A stretch of 28,708 bases of DNA, taken from contig DIQT01000015.1 of the NCBI GenBank assembly GCA_002427365.1, positions 163,463-192,170 on the forward strand, written 5' to 3'. The DNA is from Caryophanales bacterium UBA5455 (lineage in GTDB: Bacteria > Bacillota_I > Bacilli_A > RFN20 > CAG-826). A program made the position numbers and the translations under genes. The notes below the pieces were generated by a model. That model was not told the DNA's origin and searched no databases. It saw only the letters and a program-made list of their open reading frames with translations. Of this stretch, positions 1 through 7,944 are shown piece by piece (position 1 is the stretch's first letter; each line of letters opens with the position of its first letter).

Positions 1-2
1 AC

Positions 3-1535
3 GGCTAAATATTTTCCTTGGAGTGCTTCCGCTAACGGATTTAAGGTAATTCCCACCGTTTTATTTGCTCCACCATCGGTCGAAGGAAGTTCAACGCTAC
101 CAATAAGCGTTTCACCACTTATTTGATCATCAATATTATTAAGCGCGTATAAGTTGGCTTGGCCTTTACCAACATTATTGTCAGTTGAATAAACAAGATC
201 AAACGCTTCAATTTTTTCATAAGTTCGACTAGTCGTGAATAAGATATTATCTTGTTCTTCTTCAAGAACAATCCCGTTTTTCCCCATTTTTGTCGGTTTA
301 TTCGTCGAAGTAACATTCCACTTTGTTGTATCTTCATCATCGGTTGTTACATTTCCTTCGATATCGGTAAATGTATAATAATTTGTTTCAATCACGACTA
401 CCGGAGTTTCTTCACTACTTGGCGGTTCGATGACTGTTTCTTCAGCGATATTGATTGTAACTTCGGCTTTAATTGAACTATTAATAAGTGAAGTAACAGT
501 TATCGTAACGCTACCGACTTGATGGGCTGTCACAACGCCCGCTGGGCTTACGCTTGCTATGGAAGGATTAGAACTTTCATAGGCGACACCTTCTGCTAAT
601 CCGCCTTCATAGGCAACTTCAAGCTTAACGGTGTCATTAATATTTACTTCACTTGATGAAGGAGTAACAACAAGTTTTTGGTCTTCTTGCATATATTTAT
701 TACAAATATTTTTTGTATTGCTATTCGTATCACCCCAAATTTTACAGGCAAGCGTCGGATCATCAATGAAAGGATTACGATTATATTTAAGTGAAATATC
801 TAATGTTTCATTGCGGATTATTTCACTAGGATCAACGGGATATTCAAAATTCCAAATTAAGAGATCACCAAGTTTTCCCATTTTGCTTTTAGTTCCAGTA
901 CCTTGACCACGGCCAACATCTTCGAGTTGTAAGCCGGAGGAATAGCCAATAACCGCACTATAAAAGATAATCCGAGCCGCAATACCGCGGTATTTTTTAT
1001 CACCCCATGATTCAGCACCAGGGTCCCACCCTTTATTTGGGGCTTTCGCAAAATACATATTTCCCCGTGCGGAGTTTTCACTACTTAACGTAGGACGCAC
1101 CATATGTGGGTCATTATCAACAAAATTACCACCATGAGATTTTGGCCATGTATGTTCTTTATTCATGCCCGAATAACCTTTAACAGGGGTTCCTGAATAA
1201 AAACTTACGATATATCCATCATTAGGCCGTAACGGATCAACATCGGTATAGGGAAACGCATCATATTGGAGTGACTTATATGTAAAGTTTGCTTTCCTTT
1301 CCGCTTTGAGTAATTTTTCTAAAGCCGAAGTAAGCGATTTACCGGTTAAACTTTCATCAATTGTTTGATAGTAATTAGCAATATATTCATCACTAGCTTT
1401 TTTAACAATTGTTAGAGGGGCGGCACTTAAAATCGAACTTTCCTTACCACTTCTTAATGCACTTGTGGTTGCTAAAACACCAGTTACAAGCGTTAGTAAA
1501 AGTAAACTATTTCGCATCGTATTTTTATTTTTCAT
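3..1535 (-). CDS. Secreted endonuclease I (His-Me finger) with Ig-like domain, 3' end cut by window edge
   Basis: The frame stays open from the ATG at 1535 to the left edge, giving 511 residues with no stop. Residues 1-26 form a Sec signal peptide (Lys/Arg start, hydrophobic core 10-22, likely cut near TTSA-LRS) without a lipobox Cys. Residues 45-270 match endonuclease I (PF04231: EndA, Dns, Vvn). NKEHTWPKS at 125-133 carries the probable general base His128 and metal ligand Glu127, ENSARGN at 153-159 gives the second ligand Asn154, and NRNPFIDDP at 252-260 is a family signature. Residues 287-363 look like a BIG2 Ig-like domain, then an acidic Pro/Ser/Glu linker (364-379) and a beta-rich module. 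Cys264 and Cys278 could form a disulfide. The inferred role is degrading external DNA or RNA for nucleotide scavenging. It lies 137 bp downstream of uvrC, and no convincing promoter or strong ribosome site was found. The C-terminal end is unknown. Confidence 0.88.
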   Translation of the reverse strand, partial: MKNKNTMRNSLLLLTLVTGVLATTSALRSGKESSILSAAPLTIVKKASDEYIANYYQTIDESLTGKSLTSALEKLLKAERKANFTYKSLQYDAFPYTDVDPLRPNDGYIVSFYSGTPVKGYSGMNKEHTWPKSHGGNFVDNDPHMVRPTLSSENSARGNMYFAKAPNKGWDPGAESWGDKKYRGIAARIIFYSAVIGYSSGLQLEDVGRGQGTGTKSKMGKLGDLLIWNFEYPVDPSEIIRNETLDISLKYNRNPFIDDPTLACKIWGDTNSNTKNICNKYMQEDQKLVVTPSSSEVNINDTVKLEVAYEGGLAEGVAYESSNPSIASVSPAGVVTAHQVGSVTITVTSLINSSIKAEVTINIAEETVIEPPSSEETPVVVIETNYYTFTDIEGNVTTDDEDTTKWNVTSTNKPTKMGKNGIVLEEEQDNILFTTSRTYEKIEAFDLVYSTDNNVGKGQANLYALNNIDDQISGETLIGSVELPSTDGGANKTVGITLNPLAEALQGKYLA

Positions 1536-1672
1536 ATTATTACCACTTTCTGATATAAAATTTTGGTATGTTCCATTCATCGGCTCTTATTATTGCACAT
1601 TTATTTATAAAAATAAAGTTCATATTTTTATTTCTAAATTTAAAGTTAAAACTCGAATCAATAGATGAAAGA

Positions 1673-3448
1673 TTAATTTTCATCTTCTTCATTTTGGAGT
1701 TTATTATATAAATTTATTGCAACTTGGTGGGGAATTAATTGGGATAGTTCGGAAACACTCGCTTTTTTTAAGTCGGTCATTGTCGGATAGGCGGAGCGAA
1801 TAATTTGTTGCCGTTTTTTTCCTAAGCCAGGAATGTCATCAAGAATTGATGTAAATACTTTCTTTTTGCGAAGTTGGCGGTGAAAAGTAATCGCATAGCG
1901 GTGAACTTCATCTTGCATCCGCATTAATAAGAAAAATAAAGGCGATTTGATATTAAGGTTGATTTCTTCTCCTGTTTCGTTAATTAACCCTTTTGTTTGG
2001 TGTTTATCATCTTTAAATAAGCCAGCGACCGGAATGGCTAATTCTAAGTTTTTAAGTACTTCAACGGCAGCGTTAACTTGACCAATTCCGCCATCAACAA
2101 TAATTAAATTCGGTAAGGGTTCGTTTTCCTCTTTAATTCGTGTATAGCGGCGACTTAAAACTTCTTTCATTGCTCCAACATCATTACCAGCATTGGCTTT
2201 CGAAATATGATACTTCCGATACATCGCTTTAACTGGTTCGGCATTAATATAAATAACCGCCACACCAACAGGATTACTTCCTTGTAAATGAGCGTTATCA
2301 AATAAATCAATACGATATGGGGTAGGAATTTGTAGATGATCACCAAGTTCTTCTAATAAGGATAAATTATCATCACTTAGGCGCGCAGTTAAAAAGTGTT
2401 CATCTAAGCCGTGGACAGCATTTTCTTGGGCAAGACGGATTAAATCTTGCTTTTCTCCAAGTTGGGGGACGCTAATCGCTACATCAAGAAATGGCGTTAT
2501 TTTTTTAGCGACTTCTTTATTACCAACGATAATTTCATTCGGTAATGGGCGTGATAAATAGTACTGCGTAATTAAGTTAGCGGCTTGTTCGTTATTACTT
2601 TCAAATTCTTCCACGATATAAAGTTCTTTACCTAAAAGTAACCCTTGCCGAAACACTAAAACGGCAAGCGCAAAATAGCCATCACGCTTGGCATATGCAA
2701 AAATATCACGGTTAATTTTAACTTGTGATTCGACACTTTGTTTAGCGGTCACATTTTCAATCGCGGCTAAAATCTTTTTATATTCAAGCGCGGCTTCATA
2801 ACGCATTTCTTCGCTTGCTTGGAGCATTTTTTGGGTGATTTCTCCTTTAATTTCACTATCACCGCCACTTAAAAAGCGTTCAATTTTATTAATTAATTCG
2901 TCATATACATCCTTATTGATCTCATTAATACATGGAGCTAAACATTGACCCATATGATAGTATAAACATGGTGTTTTAGGGATGTTTTTACATTTCCGCA
3001 GTGGAAAAATTTTATTTAATAAATCGACAATTTGGTAGGCACTACTACTATTTGGAAAAGGACCAAAGTATTTATATTCTTTTGGTTTATCCGCTTTTCG
3101 AACAATTCGTAAATAAGGGTCATTGCCTTTTTTTCGTATGGCAATATATGGATAATGCGAATCATCTTTTAATAAGACGTTATAGCGCGGCAAATGTTCT
3201 TTAATTAAGTTCATTTCTAAAATGAGTGCTTCCACTTCATTTGATGTAATAATTGTATCAAAATGGACGACTTTACTAACCATCGCGGCGACTTTACCGC
3301 TTTGGGGGCGTAAAAAATATTGGGCAACGCGCTTTTTTAAGTTTTTCGCTTTGCCAATATAAATGATGACATTTTGCTCATCATACATTAAATAAACACC
3401 AGGTTTATTTGGTAATAAAAGGATTTCTTGTTCTAATACTTTATTCAC
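1673..3448 (-). CDS. uvrC: UvrABC excinuclease subunit C
   Basis: UvrC makes both incisions around DNA lesions in nucleotide excision repair after UvrB loads. The 591 residues are full length for the family. The N-terminal GIY-YIG nuclease spans about 13-93 (PGVYLMYD, then IIYIGKAKNLKKR). Cys153, 161, 169 and 173 fit the iron-sulfur site known in UvrC. The UVR motif that binds UvrB is at about 197-232. The RNase H-like second nuclease carries Asp384 (FDNAH), Asp452 (IVDGG) and His516 (HRYA), and helix-hairpin-helix DNA-binding motifs lie at 533-575. The start is GTG, inside the octamer GTGAATAA that also contains the mutS2 stop, so translation is probably coupled. UvrA and UvrB are not in this window. 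Confidence 0.97.
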   Translation of the reverse strand: MNKVLEQEILLLPNKPGVYLMYDEQNVIIYIGKAKNLKKRVAQYFLRPQSGKVAAMVSKVVHFDTIITSNEVEALILEMNLIKEHLPRYNVLLKDDSHYPYIAIRKKGNDPYLRIVRKADKPKEYKYFGPFPNSSSAYQIVDLLNKIFPLRKCKNIPKTPCLYYHMGQCLAPCINEINKDVYDELINKIERFLSGGDSEIKGEITQKMLQASEEMRYEAALEYKKILAAIENVTAKQSVESQVKINRDIFAYAKRDGYFALAVLVFRQGLLLGKELYIVEEFESNNEQAANLITQYYLSRPLPNEIIVGNKEVAKKITPFLDVAISVPQLGEKQDLIRLAQENAVHGLDEHFLTARLSDDNLSLLEELGDHLQIPTPYRIDLFDNAHLQGSNPVGVAVIYINAEPVKAMYRKYHISKANAGNDVGAMKEVLSRRYTRIKEENEPLPNLIIVDGGIGQVNAAVEVLKNLELAIPVAGLFKDDKHQTKGLINETGEEINLNIKSPLFFLLMRMQDEVHRYAITFHRQLRKKKVFTSILDDIPGLGKKRQQIIRSAYPTMTDLKKASVSELSQLIPHQVAINLYNKLQNEEDEN

Positions 3449-5771
3449 GGAAATTCACCACTGTCGCCCCGGCACTACCTTCACCTGGGCCACCGAGTCG
3501 ATATGATTTAACATATGACTTTGTCGCTAAATATTCATGAATAGCTTTTCGTAAGGCACCGGTACCACTACCATGGATAATTCTTACAGACGTATAATTT
3601 TTAAGTAAACATTGATCAAGGTAGCGACTTACTTCATTAAGTGCTTCATCGACCCGTAAACCGATAACATTTAATTCTAAGCCAACACTCGGACTAGCAA
3701 GCGCGGTTTCAACGTGGTGGACAACTTTTGGTTTTACTTCATCTTCAATTTTTGCGTGGACTAAGTCACTTTTTTTAACAGTAAAAGTTAGTCCTTTTGA
3801 TGTAACTAAGCTAATTTTATTACCTTGTATGCGCTGAATCTCACCATAAATTTCTAAGTGGGGCAAATAAACGGCGTCACCAATAACAAAATCTTCATCG
3901 GCTTTAGTTTTATCGATAATAATAATTGGTTCATTAAGTTCTTTTAAGGCGGTTTTTGCCGCGGTTATTTCATGAGGCTTCGTTGCATTTTTAATATCTA
4001 TAATAATTTGATTAATTTTTTCTTCTGCTTCGCGAGTATAAGCTTCCATTCGTTCATTAAATTCTTCGCTTAACTTCCGGCGTTCCGTTTCATATTTTTC
4101 TTTTTCTTTCGCGAGTTTATTTTGTTCATTAATTAACGCTTGCTCTTTTTCTAGTACGGACTTATTTAAAGCGACATTTTTATTAATTTCTTTTTCGAGT
4201 TCGTGATAAATTTTAGAATGATCAATACTTTGCGTCGAAGCAATAATTTCTTCGGCATGCGCGACAATTTTGGGGTTTAAACCATAGCGTTTTGCAACCA
4301 CTAACCCATAGCTTTGGCCAGGAATATGAAGTTGTAAGCGATATGTTGGTTCAAGTTGTTCCCCATTAAATAACATTGAACCGTTAAAGACACCCGGTGT
4401 CGTTAAGGCATAATTTTTTAACCCACTAAAGTGCGAAGATACTAAGCCAAGCGCGCCACTAGTAGCGATATATTCACATACAGCAATTGCGAGTGCTTCT
4501 CCTTCTACCGGATCGGTGCCGGTTCCTAATTCATCGATTATGACAAAATCGTTCGCCGACAAATCCGCGGTCATTTTTGTTAAATTCGCTAAGTGACCAG
4601 AAAACGTTGATAAGTTATCACGTAATGATTGTGAATCACCAATATCAACAAATAAGCGGTCAATAAAGGGGACTGTCCCAATATCGCTTGTTGGTAACGC
4701 TAAGCCAACTTGATGCATATAAACAAGTAAGCCAACTGTTTTTAAGGCAACTGTTTTTCCCCCAGCGTTAGGGCCACTAATAACCATTAATCGTTCATCG
4801 TTAGTAAGTTTAAACGTATTCGCAACGACGATTTCGGGGTCAATTAATGGGTGGCGAGCAAGTGGTAAATATAATTCGTGCGCAAAGGACGTTTTAGCAA
4901 TATTTGCGTTGGTCATCCGTGCGTAGCGGGCTTTTGCATGAATAAAATCAAGCTGGCCAATAAGTTCATTATTTTCTTTAATCGGGGATTGATAAGCAAC
5001 AACTTCACTAGTTAATTTACGTAAGAGGCGATTAACTTCTTCCATTTCATCACTATGAAGACGAGCTAATTCGCTATTAAGCGCCATGACTTCATCGGGT
5101 TCAATAAACGTTGTTGCCCCGCTATCGGAAATGGCAAGGGCAATACCAGGGACTTTATTTTTGTTAACAGTTTTAACGGGTAAAACATAATGTCCATCCC
5201 GCATTGTTACTAAGTTATCGGTTAAATACCCACTATATTCACTAACAAGGCGATTAATAACACCGGTTATTTTACTATCAAAGGACAGAATTTTTTGGCG
5301 AATCTTATATAGGTCGTGTGAAGCATGGTCATTAATTGTTAAGTCACCATTAATAACTTTTTGAATTGATTTTTCTAAGGGACTTAAGTCAACGAGTTCA
5401 CTAACATAGTTATCAAGTAAGAGATAAGGGGTCGCTAATTTATTCATAAAAGAGATTAACATTCGTGCGTTCGCACTATCGCGGCCAATCCGGTCTAGTT
5501 CTTTCGGCGTTAAAATGCCACCTTTAACCGCGTGAATGATATATTCGCTTAAGTCAAAAGAAACCGCTAATGGGAGTTCCCCATATTCGTTAATTAACCG
5601 CATCATTTCATCGAGTTCATTTAACGACCGTTCAAGTAATTTAGGGTCACTAAAAGGCACTAATGAATTTAGTGCGGTGGCGCCCCGTTCACTTTTCGCT
5701 AGGGGAATAATTAAGTTTAGAACGTGATCAAATTCAAGTTTGCTCACTATGTCAAATTTATTTTCCTTCAT
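3441..5771 (-). CDS. mutS2: MutS2 ATPase with Smr domain
   Basis: MutS2 binds branched DNA or collided ribosomes and is not part of classical mismatch repair. In Bacillus it has been linked both to recombination control and to splitting stalled ribosomes. The 776 residues show the MutS core and clamp helices (about 1-320), Walker A GPNAGGKT at 333-340, the ABC-like DNLSTFSGH at 385-393, Walker B FVIIDELG at 409-416, a charged coiled coil (about 520-595), a KOW-like segment (about 625-670) and a C-terminal Smr domain (698-776). The Smr HGSGTGALR motif at 733-741 is intact, but the usual LDLRG box reads LNVIG at 700-704. The gene heads mutS2-uvrC. Its ATG sits one base after the predicted transcription start and no ribosome-binding site precedes it. 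The order resembles Bacillus rnhC-zapA-cvpA-polX-mutS2-trxA-uvrC with the middle genes lost. Confidence 0.96.
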   Translation of the reverse strand: MKENKFDIVSKLEFDHVLNLIIPLAKSERGATALNSLVPFSDPKLLERSLNELDEMMRLINEYGELPLAVSFDLSEYIIHAVKGGILTPKELDRIGRDSANARMLISFMNKLATPYLLLDNYVSELVDLSPLEKSIQKVINGDLTINDHASHDLYKIRQKILSFDSKITGVINRLVSEYSGYLTDNLVTMRDGHYVLPVKTVNKNKVPGIALAISDSGATTFIEPDEVMALNSELARLHSDEMEEVNRLLRKLTSEVVAYQSPIKENNELIGQLDFIHAKARYARMTNANIAKTSFAHELYLPLARHPLIDPEIVVANTFKLTNDERLMVISGPNAGGKTVALKTVGLLVYMHQVGLALPTSDIGTVPFIDRLFVDIGDSQSLRDNLSTFSGHLANLTKMTADLSANDFVIIDELGTGTDPVEGEALAIAVCEYIATSGALGLVSSHFSGLKNYALTTPGVFNGSMLFNGEQLEPTYRLQLHIPGQSYGLVVAKRYGLNPKIVAHAEEIIASTQSIDHSKIYHELEKEINKNVALNKSVLEKEQALINEQNKLAKEKEKYETERRKLSEEFNERMEAYTREAEEKINQIIIDIKNATKPHEITAAKTALKELNEPIIIIDKTKADEDFVIGDAVYLPHLEIYGEIQRIQGNKISLVTSKGLTFTVKKSDLVHAKIEDEVKPKVVHHVETALASPSVGLELNVIGLRVDEALNEVSRYLDQCLLKNYTSVRIIHGSGTGALRKAIHEYLATKSYVKSYRLGGPGEGSAGATVVNFRE

Positions 5772-5778
5772 ACGTTAT

Positions 5779-5784
5779 ATTATA
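5779..5784 (-). promoter_or_regulatory. Promoter -10 of mutS2-uvrC, predicted leaderless
   Basis: A perfect TATAAT lies on the minus strand. Placing +1 seven bases past it puts the transcription start at about 5772, one base before the ATG at 5771. No Shine-Dalgarno sequence precedes the start, and no good -35 box is present at 16-18 bp spacing. The -10 call rests on sequence; the leaderless reading is inference. Confidence 0.6.
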
Positions 5785-5802
5785 GGCGAAAACAACTGAT
5801 TA

Positions 5803-5811
5803 TGGTATGAT
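5803..5811 (+). promoter_or_regulatory. Extended -10 promoter of rnhC, predicted leaderless
   Basis: TGG followed by TATGAT forms an extended -10 element, which can work without a -35 box; none is seen. The expected +1 falls at about 5818, exactly on the A of the rnhC ATG. There is no Shine-Dalgarno sequence. Confidence 0.55.
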
Positions 5812-5817
5812 AAGTAC

Positions 5818-6747
5818 ATGAAATATTTATCTTACAAATTTAATGAAGCGGAACTTTCGCGCCTTGTCGAGGTATTTAAAGATCATGCCCTCGACCCCGA
5901 TGGGAGTTATGTTTTGTTTTATGCTCGCGTTGGTGATACGCAAATCCGTGCTTATCATAAAAGTAAAAATCATGATTATTATAAAGTTGTTTTTGGTGGC
6001 CCTAATCCTGACCCCACAGTTGATTTATTTGATCCAACGTTATCAAAAGAAGTAAAGCAAAAAGCAAAAGGCGTTCTTCCTGATGAATATTTAGATATTA
6101 ACGAACAAATCGGAAGCGATGAAGTTGGTTTTGGTGACTTCTTTGGCCCGATTGTTGTAAGTGCCGCGTATTTAAAAGATGGGGATATCGATTTGGTCCA
6201 TCGCTTAGGAATTAGTGACTCTAAATTACTTAGTGATGAACGCATTTTACAAATTGGCCCGCTTCTTTTAGCGGCGTTTGATGTGGAAACACTTGTAGTA
6301 AATAATTTAAAATTTAATGAATTAATTGCCAAAGGTTACAATATGAATAAGATTAAAGCGATGCTTCATAATCATGCGCTCGGGAAATTAAAAATTCGGC
6401 ATAAAGGTCATTATCATGCATATATTGACCAATTTGTTAGTGAAGATAAATATAAAGAATATTTAGAAACACCAATGATTAGTAATGTTGTTTTTCAAAT
6501 CAAAGGAGAACATTATTATCCCTCTATCGCTGTTGCTTCGGTTGCCGCGCGCTATCAGTTCTTACTTGAAATGGCGGCCCTTGGGAAAAAATATAATGTA
6601 ACTTTCCCGCTTGGGGCATCTAATATCGTTGATGAATTTGCGAGCGCTTTTCTTAAAAAATTTGGCGAAACAACTTTTAAAAATGTGACAAAAAATAATT
6701 TTAGTAATTTTCAAAAAGCGTTAATGATAAATAATATAGAGAAATAA
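5818..6747 (+). CDS. rnhC: Ribonuclease HIII
   Basis: RNase HIII cuts the RNA strand of RNA-DNA hybrids such as R-loops and primers. The 309 residues show the TBP-like N-terminal substrate-binding domain that separates HIII from HII (about 1-85). The catalytic domain begins with IGSDEVGFGDFFGP at 98-111, with Asp101 and Glu102 as metal ligands. ISDSKLLSD (132-140), Asp204 in HAYIDQF, and KGEHYYPSIAVASVAAR (229-245) complete the family signatures. The ATG is the only start that keeps the whole N-terminal domain, and it coincides with the predicted transcription start. The gene diverges from mutS2 and its stop codon overlaps a strong terminator. RNase HII would be the alternative family, but the N-terminal domain and the SDEVG motif favour HIII. 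Confidence 0.95.
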   Translation: MKYLSYKFNEAELSRLVEVFKDHALDPDGSYVLFYARVGDTQIRAYHKSKNHDYYKVVFGGPNPDPTVDLFDPTLSKEVKQKAKGVLPDEYLDINEQIGSDEVGFGDFFGPIVVSAAYLKDGDIDLVHRLGISDSKLLSDERILQIGPLLLAAFDVETLVVNNLKFNELIAKGYNMNKIKAMLHNHALGKLKIRHKGHYHAYIDQFVSEDKYKEYLETPMISNVVFQIKGEHYYPSIAVASVAARYQFLLEMAALGKKYNVTFPLGASNIVDEFASAFLKKFGETTFKNVTKNNFSNFQKALMINNIEK

Positions 6748-6773
6748 ACGCGCTTAGCGTTTGTTTTTTTTTT
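6746..6773 (+). terminator. Rho-independent terminator of rnhC
   Basis: The stem AAACGC / GCGTTT with a five-base loop is followed by G and ten T residues. The hairpin starts within the rnhC stop codon. Confidence 0.85.
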
Positions 6774-6803
6774 AAAAGAAAACGACTTTAGAATCTAAAG
6801 CCG
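6774..6803 (-). terminator. Rho-independent terminator for minus-strand transcription
   Basis: Read on the minus strand, the stem CGGCTTTA / TAAAGTCG (one G-T wobble) with loop GATTC is followed by TTTTCTTTT. It abuts the rnhC terminator tail to tail and lies about 230 bases beyond the rluD stop, so it ends either a long rluD 3' UTR or a separate small RNA. Confidence 0.7.
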
Positions 6804-7032
6804 CTTTCCTGGAAGTTTTACACCTTTTCCACGGTGATAACACGCCACCGACTAAATCTTATTTTTAGAAGGGGGTTCTGTAAATCAACAAAGCCGATAG
6901 CGAGTTAATAAATTTAGGGTAATTTTTATTCGTAGTAAAAATTACTATAAATAGTTTATACAAATAAAAAAATAATAGCAATTTAAATACAACGCCGAAA
7001 TAAATTTTTACATTCAATAATTATTACGACAG
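6774..7032 (-). ncRNA. Non-coding stretch, possible structured RNA or long rluD 3' UTR
   Basis: No plausible protein is encoded between the convergent ends of rnhC and rluD. On the minus strand there is a perfect 10-bp hairpin (6918-6944), then a stem CGGTG / CACCG (6832-6850), a CTTCC / GGAAAG element (6804-6815) and the terminator at 6774-6803. The part at about 6774-6900 is richer in G and C than the flanking AT-rich spacer, which suits a conserved RNA. I tested it by eye against SRP RNA, tmRNA, RNase P RNA and 6S RNA and could not match their signatures. No clear promoter of its own was found. Confidence 0.3.
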
Positions 7033-7944
7033 TTAATCTAAGTTGTCTAATATATTTTGAAAATAAGGAGGCACCGGAGCGCTAAAGGTAAGTTTTTCTT
7101 TACTCCGGGGGTGAATAAAGCTAATTTCATGAGCGTGTAAAAGTTGCCCCCCTTGATAAACATGGGAATTATTTAGGCCATATAGTGGATCACCTTCAAT
7201 TGGGTGATAAATATAATCAAAATGAACACGAATTTGATGTGTCCTTCCGGTAATTAGTTCGGCCTCGACAAGGGTATGCTTGCTAAACCGCCGTAAAACT
7301 TTAAAATTAGTAATTGCTTCTTTGCCGTTTTTTGTATCAACAGCGATTTTAAAGCGGTCACTTACATCGCGGGCAAGCGGCGCGATAATTTTTCCTTCTT
7401 CTTCATTAAAGGTCCCCGTAACAAGCGCGTAATATTTTCGTCCCATCGAACGGTCCGCGAGTTGCGCAGCAATATAGTTATGAGCATAATCATTTTTACA
7501 AACAACAAGTAAGCCCGAAGTATCTTTATCAAGCCGATGAACAATACCAGGACGCGATAGTCCGTTAACATTACTTAAGGTTTGAAAGTGATATATTAGA
7601 GCATTTACGAGTGTGCCACTTGTATGACCAGCACCCGGATGAACAACCATCCCCGCCGGTTTATTAATGATAACTAAATCGTCATCTTCATAAATAATAT
7701 CAAGGGGGATATTTTCCGGTAAGATTTTTGTTTCTTGTAAAGGTAAGTCACCCACTTCAATTTCCTGTTCATTACTAACCCGAAACGAAGGTTTAGTTAT
7801 AACTTCTCCATCAACCGTCACAAACCCGCCTTTAATTTGATTTGCGGCATGCGTGCGGGAGTTCTCATTAAAAACCGCGGCAATCGCTTGATCTAGCCGC
7901 GCGCCTACGAGGGTATCATCAACATAAAAGATTTTAGAGCTCAT
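7033..7944 (-). CDS. RluD-family 23S rRNA pseudouridine synthase (YlyB-like)
   Basis: The enzyme converts uridines of large-subunit rRNA to pseudouridine. The 303 residues have an N-terminal S4 RNA-binding domain (about 15-75) and a PseudoU_synth_2 catalytic domain. The motif HRLDKDTSG at 136-144 holds the catalytic Asp139, and GRTHQIRVH follows near residue 233. The gene overlaps the lspA stop by 11 bases (ATGAGCTCTAA), so it is the last member of ileS-lspA-rluD. The same position is held in Bacillus by ylyB downstream of lspA. The exact target uridines cannot be read from the sequence, because RluA, RluC and RluD paralogues are close. Confidence 0.9.
   Translation of the reverse strand: MSSKIFYVDDTLVGARLDQAIAAVFNENSRTHAANQIKGGFVTVDGEVITKPSFRVSNEQEIEVGDLPLQETKILPENIPLDIIYEDDDLVIINKPAGMVVHPGAGHTSGTLVNALIYHFQTLSNVNGLSRPGIVHRLDKDTSGLLVVCKNDYAHNYIAAQLADRSMGRKYYALVTGTFNEEEGKIIAPLARDVSDRFKIAVDTKNGKEAITNFKVLRRFSKHTLVEAELITGRTHQIRVHFDYIYHPIEGDPLYGLNNSHVYQGGQLLHAHEISFIHPRSKEKLTFSAPVPPYFQNILDNLD

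Noticed and set aside
119..1081. Short reading frames on both strands inside the endonuclease gene
   Set aside because: They are shadows in other frames. The long open frame from 1535 carries all the family motifs.
1607..1631. ATAAAAAT / ATTTTTAT inverted repeat after uvrC
   Set aside because: It is made only of A and T and lacks a T run, so it is probably chance in an AT-rich spacer and not a terminator.
6774..6900. SRP RNA, tmRNA, RNase P RNA or 6S RNA
   Set aside because: Their core signatures (for example the GGAAGGAAGC-type SRP loop, tmRNA ends, the RNase P GAAAGTCC block) could not be found by eye, so no class is assigned.
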